A model generated the notes under the pieces. The model did no database searches, had not been told where the DNA came from, and worked only from the letters and a program-made list of their open reading frames with translations. Below are positions 17,198 to 26,334 of a stretch of 56,383 bases of DNA, in pieces; the first letter of the stretch is position 1, and the number at the start of each line of letters is the position of its first letter. Where the stretch lies: contig CAMBDL010000010.1 of assembly GCA_945865365.1 (NCBI GenBank), positions 1 to 56,383 of the forward strand, given 5' to 3'. Both the position numbers and the translations under genes were made by a program. The DNA comes from Streptomyces griseus. Its GTDB lineage: Bacteria > Actinomycetota > Actinomycetes > Nanopelagicales > Nanopelagicaceae.

Positions 17198-18093
17198 TTT
17201 AAAGACTCCATAGCTTTTAGAACGGCTATGCGCTCGGCAATCGGTGGGTGAGTAGAAAATAGCTTTGATACCGACGTGCTATCAAGTGGTGACTCAATCC
17301 AAATATGGGCAACTGATGTTGATTTCTGATGGACCACAGTTGAATCAGAGGCTAGAACTTCTAGTGCACTTCGTAGCCCCGCAGGGTTGCGCGTAAAAGC
17401 TACGGCTGTGGCATCGGCCAACGATTCGCGCTTGCGGGATATTGCCGAGCGCAAAAGCATCGCAGCAAGTGGTGCCAGAACAAGAATAAGTAGCGAAAAT
17501 ATAGGCACAACTGGATTACCGTTACCACCGCGATTACGGTCGCGACCTCCGCCGAACCACATCATGCGTGTCAACATGTCGCTGAGGATTGCAATTGCTC
17601 CGGCCGTTGTTGCGGCGACTGCCGAGACTAAAGTGTCGCGGTTAGCAACGTGTGCCATCTCGTGCGCGATTACACCTTGCAGCTGGTCGCGATCCATGGC
17701 ATCTAAAATTCCTGTAGTAAAAGCAATTAAAGCGTGTTCTGGATTTCTTCCTGTTGCAAAAGCATTGGGAGCGCTATCAACCACAATCGCAACCTTGGGC
17801 ATTGGTAGTCCACTTGCGATTGTGACCTCTTGAATTAAATTAAATAACTTTGGATTATCTGACTCTTGAATTAACTTAGCCCCAGTCATAGTTATCACTA
17901 ATTTATCGGCGCCATAGTAAGAGCCCCATACTGAAATTACTGCAATGCCGACGGCGATCGGAACAATGCCGGCAGTACCTGTGCCGAAATACGTCATCGC
18001 GGCGAACACTACAAAACAGACCAGTACGCCCATCCCTATGAGCAGCCCGATTGTCTTACGTTTATTTGCCGCTTGTTGGGTTCTAAAGTTCAT
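17194..18093 (-). CDS. htpX: Membrane M48 metalloprotease HtpX
   Basis: A 299-residue integral membrane zinc protease that degrades misfolded membrane proteins. Two helices at 14-33 and 40-58 precede the zinc site HEMAH (144-148, catalytic E145), with the third ligand expected in RKRESLADA. Further helices flank at about 160-180 and 200-215, where the loop is Gly/Asn-rich. It follows lemA by 5 nt, the standard lemA-htpX pair. The 4-nt overlap with the convergent sensor kinase leaves no room for a terminator. Confidence 0.92.
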   Translation of the reverse strand: MNFRTQQAANKRKTIGLLIGMGVLVCFVVFAAMTYFGTGTAGIVPIAVGIAVISVWGSYYGADKLVITMTGAKLIQESDNPKLFNLIQEVTIASGLPMPKVAIVVDSAPNAFATGRNPEHALIAFTTGILDAMDRDQLQGVIAHEMAHVANRDTLVSAVAATTAGAIAILSDMLTRMMWFGGGRDRNRGGNGNPVVPIFSLLILVLAPLAAMLLRSAISRKRESLADATAVAFTRNPAGLRSALEVLASDSTVVHQKSTSVAHIWIESPLDSTSVSKLFSTHPPIAERIAVLKAMESLN

Positions 18094-18098
18094 AGAAA

Positions 18099-18650
18099 TT
18101 AGAAAGTAACTTTTGGTGCGTTACGATCTTGTGGATCTTCAACTTCGTAAAATTCGCGTTCAGTTACCTTTGCAAAGCCTGCAAAGAAGTTAGTTGGCAC
18201 TGTTTTTACCGCCGTGTTGAGCGAGCGCACATTGTCATTATAGAACTGGCGACTAAATGCAACTTTATTTTCAGTTGTTGATAGCTCTTCTTGTAATGAC
18301 AAAAAGTTTGCAGAGGCTTTTAGATCAGGGTAAGCCTCAGCAACAGCTAACAAACCACGTAGAGCTTGTGTCAGCATTCCATCGGCAGCTGCTACATCGG
18401 CAACAGTTGACGCGCTCGTTGCCTTTGCACGCGCTGCAACTACAGCATCAAAAGTGGTTTGCTCGTGCTTGGCATAACCTTTAACGGTTTCAACCAAGTT
18501 GGGAATCAAATCTGCGCGACGCTTTAACTGAACTTCAATCTGGGCCCATGCCTCATTAACACTGATATTCAGACGAATCAAACGGTTGTATTGAGCAACA
18601 AAAAAGATAGCGATAAGAGCGATGACGCCTAGGATTACGATTGTTTTCAT
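18099..18650 (-). CDS. lemA: LemA family membrane protein
   Basis: A 183-residue LemA protein with an N-terminal transmembrane helix (residues 3-20) and the family hallmark RLIRLNISVNEAWAQIEVQL followed by LKRRADLIPNLVETVKGYA (about 23-61), then a helical bundle. LemA proteins have an external N-terminus and small cytoplasmic or extracellular bundle; function is not well defined. It is co-transcribed with htpX, suggesting a role in membrane protein quality control. The 43-nt gap to dcd upstream on the same strand holds a weak hairpin, so it may be read through from dcd. Confidence 0.9.
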   Translation of the reverse strand: MKTIVILGVIALIAIFFVAQYNRLIRLNISVNEAWAQIEVQLKRRADLIPNLVETVKGYAKHEQTTFDAVVAARAKATSASTVADVAAADGMLTQALRGLLAVAEAYPDLKASANFLSLQEELSTTENKVAFSRQFYNDNVRSLNTAVKTVPTNFFAGFAKVTEREFYEVEDPQDRNAPKVTF

Positions 18651-18693
18651 ACCTAATTAAACCGCGTTTTCGGCAGGTTTCATTCCTTCAGGT

Positions 18694-19272
18694 TTACTGA
18701 ATCTTTGATTTGTGGAAATTTAAAAATGAGCGGCTAGCCGTTGGTCCGCGCTGACCTTGGTATCTGGAGCCATACTTCTCGCTGCCATATGGATGCTCGG
18801 CCGGAGATGAGAGCTTGATGAGACAGAGTTGACCGATCTTCATACCTGGAAATAACTTCACAGGCAGGTTGGCCACGTTAGAGAGCTCAAGGGTGATGTG
18901 ACCGCTAAAGCCTGGATCGATAAAGCCGGCGGTGGAGTGCGTGAGTAAGCCGAGGCGACCCAGTGATGACTTACCTTCTAAACGTCCAGCAATATCATCG
19001 GGAAGCGTAATAACTTCATAGGTACTAGCTAAAACAAATTCGCCTGGGTGCAGGATAAATGGCTCATCGCCCTCGGTAATAACTTCGCGAGTGAGCTCGG
19101 GCTGTTCAATCGATGGATCGATGACGCTGTACTTGTGATTTTCAAAGACCCGGAAGAACTTATCCAGGCGCACATCCACCGATGAGGGCTGGATCATGGC
19201 TTCATGGAAGGGATCACAGCCAACACGTCCGGCAGCGATTTCGGCGCGAATATCGCGATCACTTAGTAGCAC
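18694..19272 (-). CDS. dcd: dCTP deaminase, dUMP-forming type
   Basis: A 192-residue trimeric enzyme converting dCTP to dUMP. The start chosen is GTG at 19272 ([12 protein letters not shown]), which gives the usual family N-terminus; a start 16 codons upstream would add a tail not seen in the family. Core motifs are [43 protein letters not shown] and the C-terminal [11 protein letters not shown]. The THSTAGF region matches the bifunctional mycobacterial dCTP deaminase/dUTPase, so it probably releases dUMP and pyrophosphate directly. The gene is divergent from the FadE5-like gene. Confidence 0.93.
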   Translation of the reverse strand: MLLSDRDIRAEIAAGRVGCDPFHEAMIQPSSVDVRLDKFFRVFENHKYSVIDPSIEQPELTREVITEGDEPFILHPGEFVLASTYEVITLPDDIAGRLEGKSSLGRLGLLTHSTAGFIDPGFSGHITLELSNVANLPVKLFPGMKIGQLCLIKLSSPAEHPYGSEKYGSRYQGQRGPTASRSFLNFHKSKIQ

Positions 19273-19349
19273 GCGCAGAACCCTATCCTTTTCTAGCGCC
19301 TTAGCGGGGCAGGCTTGCATAAGTTACTGGCGGGTAGCATTATTTGCCC

Positions 19350-21173
19350 ATGAGCCATTACACAGCCAACCTGCGCGATACTGAATTCTGCCTCTTTGAA
19401 CTTCTAGGGCGCGAGAAAATACTCGGTACCTCTGTCTATGCCGATATTGATCGCCAGACTGCCATGGGCATGCTTGAAGAGATGAAACGATTATGCGAAA
19501 ACGATTTAGCTGCATCCTTTGTTGAGGCAGATCGCATTGGTGCCATATTCAATAAAGAGAGTGGAAATGTCACCTTGCCTGAGAGTTTTAAGAAATCTTA
19601 TAAATCATATATCGATGGTGAGTGGTGGCGTGTTGATGCACCTGTCGAATTAGGTGGAACAAAGATCCCTCAGTCGATTCGTTGGGCAATCGCTGAAATG
19701 GTCTTGGGCTCTAACCCTGGTATTCACTTATATGCATCTGGCTACGCATTTGCACAGGTTGCATACGTTCTTGGAACGGATAAGCAAAAGAAGATTGCAA
19801 AGCATATGGTTGAAAAACATTGGGGAGCAACGATGCAGTTGACCGAACCCGATGCTGGTTCAGATGTTGGTGCAGGTCGAAGTAAAGCGGTGGAACAACC
19901 AGATGGCACATGGCACATCACTGGAAATAAGCGCTACATCACTTCAGGTGATGCCGATTTTTATGACAACGTAGTTCACTTTGTACTGGCTCGTCGCGAA
20001 GGTGGCGGACCTGGTACTAAAGGATTATCGCTATTTTTAATCCCAAAATTTATGTTTGATTTTGAAACTGGTGAGCTTGGCAAGCGTAATGGAGTTTATG
20101 TAACCTCCATTGAAGATAAAATGGGGCTCAATGTTTCAGCCACATGTGAGGTCAACTTGGGTGAACATGAGCCCGCTGTTGGATATTTATTGGGCGATGT
20201 CCATCAAGGTATCGCACAAATGTTTAAGGTCATTGAGTTTGCTCGCATGATGGTCGGCACTAAAGCGATTGCAACGCTATCTGCCGGCTACCAACAGGCG
20301 TTGAGCTATGCCAAAGTCCGTGTGCAGGGCGGTGACATGAAGGTAATGAACGATAAGGCAAGCCCACGTGTCACAATTATTCATCACCCTGATGTGCGCC
20401 GATCCTTAATGGTCCAAAAGTCATACTCCGAAGGTATGCGCGCCCTTGTTCTCTACACCGCCTCGATTCAAGATGAGATTGAGCTGGCCGAAAAGGCAGG
20501 AGACACCGATCTTCTTGCCGACATGATTGCGCGCAATGATTTACTACTCCCAGTTGTTAAGGGCTATGGCTCTGAAAAATCCTGGACTCTTCTTGGTACT
20601 GAATCGCTACAGACATTTGGTGGCGCTGGTTTTACCCGTGACTGGCCGATTGAACAGTATGTGCGCGATGCAAAGATCGATACGTTGTATGAAGGTACAA
20701 CGGCGATTCAAGGTTTAGACTTTTTCTTCCGCAAGATCGTTAAAGATGGCGGACGTGCAATTGGTCTGCTTGGAAAAGAGATTCAAAAGTTTGCCGAATC
20801 TGGTGGTACTAATCCACAGGAGAAGGCCGCACTCTTTACCGCCCTGGGCAATCTCAACGGAATCATCGCTGTGTTGGTTACTCGCGCGATAGAGTCACAG
20901 GAAAATCCAGAGAAGATTTACAACGTTGGCCTGCATACATCGCGTTGTTTGATGGCCGTTGGTGACATCATCACTGCATGGTTACTGCTGCGCCAAGCCG
21001 ACATCGCTACAGAGAAGCTTCCAAACGCCGGTAAAGAGGCCGAGTTCTATACCGGCAAAATTGCATCAGCAAAGTTCTTTGTAGCTAACTTCTTGCCACA
21101 AATCGCCGCCGATCGAGCGATTATTGAGGCGGGCGATGGAGCTATTATGAATATTCCAGAAAGCGCGTTTTAA
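19350..21173 (+). CDS. Acyl-CoA dehydrogenase, FadE5-like
   Basis: A 607-residue flavoenzyme introducing the first double bond in acyl-CoA beta-oxidation. Length and motifs match mycobacterial FadE5: MQLTEPDAGSDVGAGRSKAVE (FAD and substrate binding), the ARMMVGTKAIATLS helix, HHPDVRRSLM and RDAKIDTLYEGTTAIQ with the catalytic Glu region. The larger-than-usual size (most family members are about 380-400) reflects the extra N- and C-terminal domains of this subfamily. The ATG at 19350 is chosen over an in-frame TTG two codons earlier because it gives MSHYTAN. TAGCAT lies 9 nt upstream, so it is probably leaderless. It stands alone, divergent from dcd. Confidence 0.9.
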   Translation: MSHYTANLRDTEFCLFELLGREKILGTSVYADIDRQTAMGMLEEMKRLCENDLAASFVEADRIGAIFNKESGNVTLPESFKKSYKSYIDGEWWRVDAPVELGGTKIPQSIRWAIAEMVLGSNPGIHLYASGYAFAQVAYVLGTDKQKKIAKHMVEKHWGATMQLTEPDAGSDVGAGRSKAVEQPDGTWHITGNKRYITSGDADFYDNVVHFVLARREGGGPGTKGLSLFLIPKFMFDFETGELGKRNGVYVTSIEDKMGLNVSATCEVNLGEHEPAVGYLLGDVHQGIAQMFKVIEFARMMVGTKAIATLSAGYQQALSYAKVRVQGGDMKVMNDKASPRVTIIHHPDVRRSLMVQKSYSEGMRALVLYTASIQDEIELAEKAGDTDLLADMIARNDLLLPVVKGYGSEKSWTLLGTESLQTFGGAGFTRDWPIEQYVRDAKIDTLYEGTTAIQGLDFFFRKIVKDGGRAIGLLGKEIQKFAESGGTNPQEKAALFTALGNLNGIIAVLVTRAIESQENPEKIYNVGLHTSRCLMAVGDIITAWLLLRQADIATEKLPNAGKEAEFYTGKIASAKFFVANFLPQIAADRAIIEAGDGAIMNIPESAF

Positions 21174-21191
21174 AAGCACTACGCTTACCCG

Positions 21192-22112
21192 GTGTTAACG
21201 AAATACAGAGGCGAAATCCTGACCCTGACGGGCGCTATTTTCTTCTCCTTTAACGGCATCATTGCCAAATTAGTGTTGACCTCGGGTTTGTCATCCATGC
21301 GCTTAACTCAAGTGCGATGTGGTGGTGCTTTCATCATTCTCGCTACCTATATGTTTCTTCGCCATCGCGACAAGCTGCGTGCAACTAAGGCCGAGCTTCC
21401 ACATTTGTTTGCTTATGGAATCGTTGGTTTTTTAGCGGTTCAAGCCCTGTATTTTGTGGCTATTACACGACTGCACGTAAGTATCGGCTTAATCCTTGAA
21501 TTTACCGCCCCTATTTGGATTGTTGTGTGGCTGCGATATGTGAAAAAGAAAGTTGTGCCCGCCCTTATGTGGGTCGCTATCTTTTTAGCATTTAGCGGGT
21601 TGGTTCTTATCGCTCAAGTGTGGAAGGGCCGCACACTTGATCCAATCGGTGTTATTGCCGCTTTACTAGATGGAATCGTTTTGGCCGCCTTCTTTCTTAT
21701 TGGCGAAAAACTTACTACCAAACGTGATGTTGGCTCCCTCATGGTCTATGGCTTTGGTTTTGCCTCGCTTGGTTTAGCGATAGCTATGCCGTTGTGGTCG
21801 TATCCAGTTGAGATTTTTACGCAAACGATGGATTTACAGGGACGCTTTTCCGGTTACACCGCGCCGGGTTGGCTCTTAATTGCCTGGGTCATCATCATGG
21901 GCACCATCGTTCCCTATCTACTTATAGTTAATGGATTAAAACTCTTATCTGCATCAACTAGTAGTGTGATGGGAATGGCCGAGCCAGTTTTGGCTGGAGC
22001 CTTTGCGTGGATCTGGTTATCTGAAAAATGGAGCTTCATTCAACTAGTTGGCGGCGTAACAGTAATTATTGGGATTATCTTGGCCGACAAAGCGCGAACA
22101 GCCGCGCACTAA
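21192..22112 (+). CDS. EamA/DMT-family transporter
   Basis: A 306-residue protein with ten hydrophobic segments arranged as two EamA repeats (about 10-140 and 155-300), the drug/metabolite transporter family that mostly exports amino acids or other small metabolites. Conserved positions such as GAIFFSFNGIIAKL at the start and EPVLAGAFAWIWLSE near the end are seen. It starts with GTG at 21192, and TACGCT lies 6 nt upstream, so translation is probably leaderless. It begins 18 nt after the FadE5-like gene and ends 6 nt from convergent dnaB. The substrate is unknown. Confidence 0.87.
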   Translation: MLTKYRGEILTLTGAIFFSFNGIIAKLVLTSGLSSMRLTQVRCGGAFIILATYMFLRHRDKLRATKAELPHLFAYGIVGFLAVQALYFVAITRLHVSIGLILEFTAPIWIVVWLRYVKKKVVPALMWVAIFLAFSGLVLIAQVWKGRTLDPIGVIAALLDGIVLAAFFLIGEKLTTKRDVGSLMVYGFGFASLGLAIAMPLWSYPVEIFTQTMDLQGRFSGYTAPGWLLIAWVIIMGTIVPYLLIVNGLKLLSASTSSVMGMAEPVLAGAFAWIWLSEKWSFIQLVGGVTVIIGIILADKARTAAH

Positions 22113-22118
22113 TTTTTA

Positions 22119-23567
22119 TTAAGCGCCGAATGTACTCTCTTCAGGCGGTGAAACTTCACGCTGTTGAGTCCAGTCAGTTCCAGCACCAGGATTCTGTGGC
22201 ATGTCGTAGAAGCGTGCATAGTGAAGTTGGGCTGAAACGGTAATTGTGCGCGTTGGGCCGTTACGGTGCTTAGCAACAATTAAATCAGCTTCACCGGTAC
22301 GGTTTTGTTGATCGTACATATCATCACGGTGTAGCAAGATAACAACGTCGGCATCTTGTTCGATAGAGCCAGATTCACGAAGATCAGACAACATTGGTTT
22401 CTTATCGGTGCGCTGTTCAGGTCCACGGTTGAGCTGTGAGATTGCGATAACTGGAATATCTAACTCTTTAGCCATCAACTTCAACTGACGCGAGAACTCA
22501 GATACTTCCTGCTGGCGGTTCTCAACTTTTTTACCCGATGACATCAGCTGTAAGTAGTCAATAACAATGAGTTTAAGGTTATGGCGCTGCTTAAGGCGAC
22601 GGGCCTTAGCGCGAATCTCCATCATCGAAAGATTTGGTGAGTCATCGATAAACAGTGGCGCCTGCGAGATCTCACCCATACGGCGTGCAAGGCGTGACCA
22701 CTCATCATCAGATAACGTACCTGCGCGAATATTATTTAAACCAACGCGTGCTTCAGCCGACAACATACGCATTGTAATTTCAGACTTCGACATTTCCAGT
22801 GAGAAGATAACCGATGTTAATCCATTGAAGATCGATGCATGGCGCGCAATATCTAGACCCAATGTTGACTTACCCATTGCAGGACGTGCAGCCAAGATAA
22901 TCATATTGCCAGGGTGGAAGCCATGAGTAAGCGCGTCTAAATCTTTAAAGCCCGACTTAACACCTTCAACGCCAATTCCTTTTGAAATAGCTTCAATCTC
23001 ATCGAGTGCTTGTGGCAACAGTGTAGAGAGCTGTACATAATCTTCAGATGAACGTCGTTCAGTTACTGCAAAGACCTCGGCCTGTGCTTGATCGACCATA
23101 TCATCGACTTCACCTTCAGATGTATAACCAAGCTGCACAATCTTTGTACCGGCCTCTACTAAACGGCGCATGATTGCATGTTCACGAACAATCTTTGCGT
23201 AATAGCCAGCGTTAGCTGCAGTTGGTACCGAAGAGATTAAAGTATGTAGATAAGGTGCACCACCTGCGCGTGCAATATCTCCGCGCTTAGATAACTCAGC
23301 TGAAACAGTTACGGCATCGGCGGGTTCACCACGACCATAGAGATCGATAACCGCATCGTAAATTAATTCGTGTGCTGGGCGATAAAAATCGCGATCGCGA
23401 ATAATCTCAATAACATCGGCGATAGCATCTTTAGATAACAACATTCCGCCGAGAACAGACTGCTCTGCTATTAAATCCTGCGGAGGTGTGCGCTCAAACT
23501 CAGCGCCAACAGAGTTAATAGCGGAATCTCTACGGGGGCGGCTACTTGGAAGTTCTGCGATGCTCAC
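22119..23567 (-). CDS. dnaB: Replicative DNA helicase DnaB
   Basis: A 482-residue hexameric helicase that unwinds DNA at the fork. The N-terminal DnaG-interacting domain (about 25-130) starts at PPQDLIAEQSVLGGMLL; the RecA-like motor carries Walker A AARPAMGKST and Walker B VIDYLQLM. No intein is present. Start is GTG at 23567, with GGGAGG 9 nt upstream. The C-terminus has a short Pro/Glu tail. Synteny with rpsF-ssb-rpsR-rplI upstream is typical of the actinobacterial order, but here a dehydrogenase/kinase pair separates rplI from dnaB. The upstream gap holds a striking series of DnaA-box-like sites, which suggests control by DnaA. Confidence 0.97.
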   Translation of the reverse strand: MSIAELPSSRPRRDSAINSVGAEFERTPPQDLIAEQSVLGGMLLSKDAIADVIEIIRDRDFYRPAHELIYDAVIDLYGRGEPADAVTVSAELSKRGDIARAGGAPYLHTLISSVPTAANAGYYAKIVREHAIMRRLVEAGTKIVQLGYTSEGEVDDMVDQAQAEVFAVTERRSSEDYVQLSTLLPQALDEIEAISKGIGVEGVKSGFKDLDALTHGFHPGNMIILAARPAMGKSTLGLDIARHASIFNGLTSVIFSLEMSKSEITMRMLSAEARVGLNNIRAGTLSDDEWSRLARRMGEISQAPLFIDDSPNLSMMEIRAKARRLKQRHNLKLIVIDYLQLMSSGKKVENRQQEVSEFSRQLKLMAKELDIPVIAISQLNRGPEQRTDKKPMLSDLRESGSIEQDADVVILLHRDDMYDQQNRTGEADLIVAKHRNGPTRTITVSAQLHYARFYDMPQNPGAGTDWTQQREVSPPEESTFGA

Positions 23568-23666
23568 GCGTATAACCTCCCATGTAGGACTGACACCATG
23601 TCTTTACTACTACATGCGTAACTTAGGCGTGAGGCCTTAGTGCAGGCGAGCGCCCCGCTAAAAGCT

Positions 23667-23741
23667 TGGGGACAAGCTGTGGGTAAGTCGGTGGAAAAGC
23701 TCGATTTTCTGTGCATGAAGCCGTGGATAGATTGTGGATAA
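23667..23741 (-). promoter_or_regulatory. DnaA-box-like array upstream of dnaB
   Basis: Five nonamers in the same orientation (minus strand) resemble the DnaA box TTATCCACA: TTATCCACA (23741-23733, perfect), CTATCCACG (23730-23722), TTTTCCACC (23698-23690), TTACCCACA (23686-23678, 8 of 9) and TTGTCCCCA (23675-23667). Adjacent members are spaced 11-12 bp, near one helical turn, like the boxes in oriC of this window (48607 and 48618) and before dnaA (47117 and 47129). The array lies about 100-175 nt upstream of the dnaB start within a 280-nt gap. It may couple dnaB expression to DnaA, or titrate DnaA. Confidence 0.65.
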
Positions 23742-23847
23742 GCAGGGCGGGCTGGCGCTAAACACGGGTATAACCGCAGGTCAGAGCCGATTTTAATAGA
23801 GACAGGCCTGGGGATGAAAGTAATTCTAGCAATCTTAGGATTTGAGA

Positions 23848-26298
23848 CTAACCGCGAATGCGCTCATTACCGGGATCGAACAAGGGCTCGGCATGGATCA
23901 CGCCGCTGGTCCAGATGCCAAAAAGCTCTACCTCTACATGTGTGCCCGGTACAGCGGAATCAATTGGCAAGTAAGCGTAGGCAATCGCTTTCCCGATCGT
24001 ATAGCCCTGACCTCCACTTTTAATGCGTCCACCTATTGAACCGTTTATGCGAATAGGTTCACTTCCAAATGGAACAGCTGTGATGTCATCAAAGGTGATT
24101 GCTATAAGTTTTCGACTTTGATTTGCTTTAGCTGCAATCGCTGCAGACTTGCCATGGAAGTTTTCTTTCTTCAATGACACCGCAAAGCCTAGCCCTGCCT
24201 CATAAGGATTAGTTTCAGTATTGATCTCCCCAGCCCACGCACGATAACCCTTTTCTAAACGCAGTGATTCAATCGCTCGGTAACCACAGGGGATTAACCC
24301 TAAATCTTTTCCAGCCTCCATAATCTTTTGCCACAAAGCTAAACCATCTGTAACCGATGCATATACTTCCCAACCGAGTTCACCTACATACGTGATTCGC
24401 GTTGCACGAACTTTGATACTCGCAATTTCAATTTCTTGTGAAGTCATAAACGCACATGCATTGTCATTTAAATCGGTGGTCGTTAGTGATTGCAAGATTG
24501 CACGTGAGTTTGGACCCATAATTCCAAAACATGTGAGATCGCGGGTAATATTAGTTATCTCAACATTATCAAAACTATATTCACGGCGGATCTTTTCAAG
24601 CCAACCAAAGTCATGTGTAGCAAAGGCCGTACCTGTAACAATCATAAACTCGTTATCACCGGTTTGTGTAACGGTGTAATCAGATTCGATACCGGCCTTG
24701 CTGTTGAGCGCTTGGGTGTAAACAGTTTTGCCAACACCTTTAACGACGTTATTGGCACAGACATAGTTAAGAAATTCACCTGCACGCGATCCACTAATGC
24801 GCGCTTTAGCAAAACTCGATTCATCAAATAATCCAGCAGCTGTTCTGGTTGCGTGGTGTTCTACTTGTACGGCCGATGACCAATGTTTACCTAACCAGCC
24901 TTGGGGGCGCAGAGCATCGTCGCCGATGTTGTTTTGATAGTAATTAACGCGTTCCCAGGAGGCTTTTTCGCCAAAAACTGCGCCGTTGGCTTTGTGCCAT
25001 TCATAGACAGGGGAGGTGAACTTAGGGCGGGCACTTGTGCGCTCTTCGCCGGGGTAGTGAATGTCGTAATACTGTTCATAGTTTTCAGTGATGCGCTGCA
25101 GAGTGAAATCAGGGGATTCGTAAGATGCACCAAAGCGTTTGATGTCCATATGCCATAAATCCATCGTTGGTTCACCTGCAACTATCCATTCAGCAACGAC
25201 TTTGCCGATCCCGCCAGCTCCAGCGATTCCGTGGGCACAGAACCCTGCGGCAACATAGAAACCACCAACCGAAGTCTCACCTAAACAAAATTCGTTGTCG
25301 GGGGTGAAGCCTTCAGGTCCGTTAATAAAGTTTTTAATTCCAACCTCGGCCATCTTCGGTACGCGCTTTTGCGATGCTTCGGCAATATCGTAAAAACGAT
25401 CCCAGTCATCGGGCAATAACATCGAATTAAAGTCCGCCGGAATATCATCGATTGTTTTGTAATCAGCCGACCAGGCTTTGGAGTTTCGCTCGTACCCGCC
25501 CATAAGTAATCCAGCTACTTCTTGGCGAAAATAAATCAGATTATCGGGGTCACGAAGTGATGGTAAGAAAGGTGCATCCGCTTCCATAAAGTTATCGGTA
25601 ATTAAATACTGATGGCTCATGGGAACTATAGGAATGCGAACATCAACCATTCGACCGATTTGCGGGGCGTACATTCCGCCGCAGTTCACAACTATTTCAC
25701 ATTCGATTTCGCCTTTGTCGGTAACAACACTGCTCACTCGACCATTGGTAGTTTTGATTTCTAAAACACGGGTATGTGTAAATATCTGTACGCCATTTTT
25801 ACGGGCACCGGCGGCAAGTGCCATCGCTAACTGTGAAGGATCAACTTGACCATCTGATGCCATGTAACAGGCACCAACTACCCCATCTAAATCAATGAGA
25901 GGGAATAACCGCTGTGCCTCTTGGGGTGAAATCTCCTGTAAATCCAAGCCAAAACTCTTAGCCCAACCGATCTGCCGGCGAATCTCTTGCATGCGTTCAG
26001 GTGATGATGCCAGTTTGATACTGCCGCATTCGCGCCAACTTGGTGGGGTATCAGTGGCTTGTAATTTTCTATATAAATCAACTGAATGCATATTCATTAA
26101 CGTCAAGGTGGGATCTGCCCGTAATTGGCCGACTAACCCTGCGCTATGAAAAGTTGAGCCACTTGTTAACTCGTTGCGATCTAGAAGAACCACATCTTTT
26201 TCGCCTAGCTCAGCTAAATGATAGGCGACCGACGTTCCACCCACACCCCCGCCAATAATGAGGATTTTTGCTCTGGTTGGAACTACTGACACGGACAC
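23848..26298 (-). CDS. FAD-dependent dimethylglycine/sarcosine dehydrogenase-like protein with GcvT domain
   Basis: An 816-residue two-part enzyme. An N-terminal DAO-type FAD domain has the GGGVGG dinucleotide motif (16-21) and a TFHSAGL segment (H51) where related dehydrogenases attach FAD covalently. A short FAO linker follows, then a C-terminal folate-binding GcvT/aminomethyltransferase half (from about 430). This is the architecture of dimethylglycine, sarcosine or related N-methyl-amine dehydrogenases, which pass the methyl carbon to tetrahydrofolate. The exact substrate is uncertain. The start is set at GTG 26298: minus-strand TACATT lies 6 nt upstream, fitting a leaderless mRNA. The reading frame is open 83 codons further, but that stretch lies on top of the divergent gene and has no homology to the family. 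Confidence 0.87.
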   Translation of the reverse strand: MSVSVVPTRAKILIIGGGVGGTSVAYHLAELGEKDVVLLDRNELTSGSTFHSAGLVGQLRADPTLTLMNMHSVDLYRKLQATDTPPSWRECGSIKLASSPERMQEIRRQIGWAKSFGLDLQEISPQEAQRLFPLIDLDGVVGACYMASDGQVDPSQLAMALAAGARKNGVQIFTHTRVLEIKTTNGRVSSVVTDKGEIECEIVVNCGGMYAPQIGRMVDVRIPIVPMSHQYLITDNFMEADAPFLPSLRDPDNLIYFRQEVAGLLMGGYERNSKAWSADYKTIDDIPADFNSMLLPDDWDRFYDIAEASQKRVPKMAEVGIKNFINGPEGFTPDNEFCLGETSVGGFYVAAGFCAHGIAGAGGIGKVVAEWIVAGEPTMDLWHMDIKRFGASYESPDFTLQRITENYEQYYDIHYPGEERTSARPKFTSPVYEWHKANGAVFGEKASWERVNYYQNNIGDDALRPQGWLGKHWSSAVQVEHHATRTAAGLFDESSFAKARISGSRAGEFLNYVCANNVVKGVGKTVYTQALNSKAGIESDYTVTQTGDNEFMIVTGTAFATHDFGWLEKIRREYSFDNVEITNITRDLTCFGIMGPNSRAILQSLTTTDLNDNACAFMTSQEIEIASIKVRATRITYVGELGWEVYASVTDGLALWQKIMEAGKDLGLIPCGYRAIESLRLEKGYRAWAGEINTETNPYEAGLGFAVSLKKENFHGKSAAIAAKANQSRKLIAITFDDITAVPFGSEPIRINGSIGGRIKSGGQGYTIGKAIAYAYLPIDSAVPGTHVEVELFGIWTSGVIHAEPLFDPGNERIRG

Positions 26299-26334
26299 AT
26301 GTGAAATGTATCCTGAACGAGTGAGTGATGCCAG
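26286..26334. promoter_or_regulatory. Overlapping divergent leaderless promoters
   Basis: On the plus strand CTGACA (26286-26291), 17 nt and TATCCT (26309-26314) end 6 nt before the GTG at 26321. On the minus strand CTGGCA (26334-26329), 18 nt and TACATT (26310-26305) end 6 nt before the GTG at 26298. The two -10 hexamers share 26309-26310, so RNA polymerase can hardly occupy both. The two starts are only 22 nt apart. Confidence 0.6.

Noticed and set aside
19273-19320. Longer dcd start
   Set aside because: The added 16 residues are not found in the family; GTG at 19272 gives the standard LLSDRDI start.
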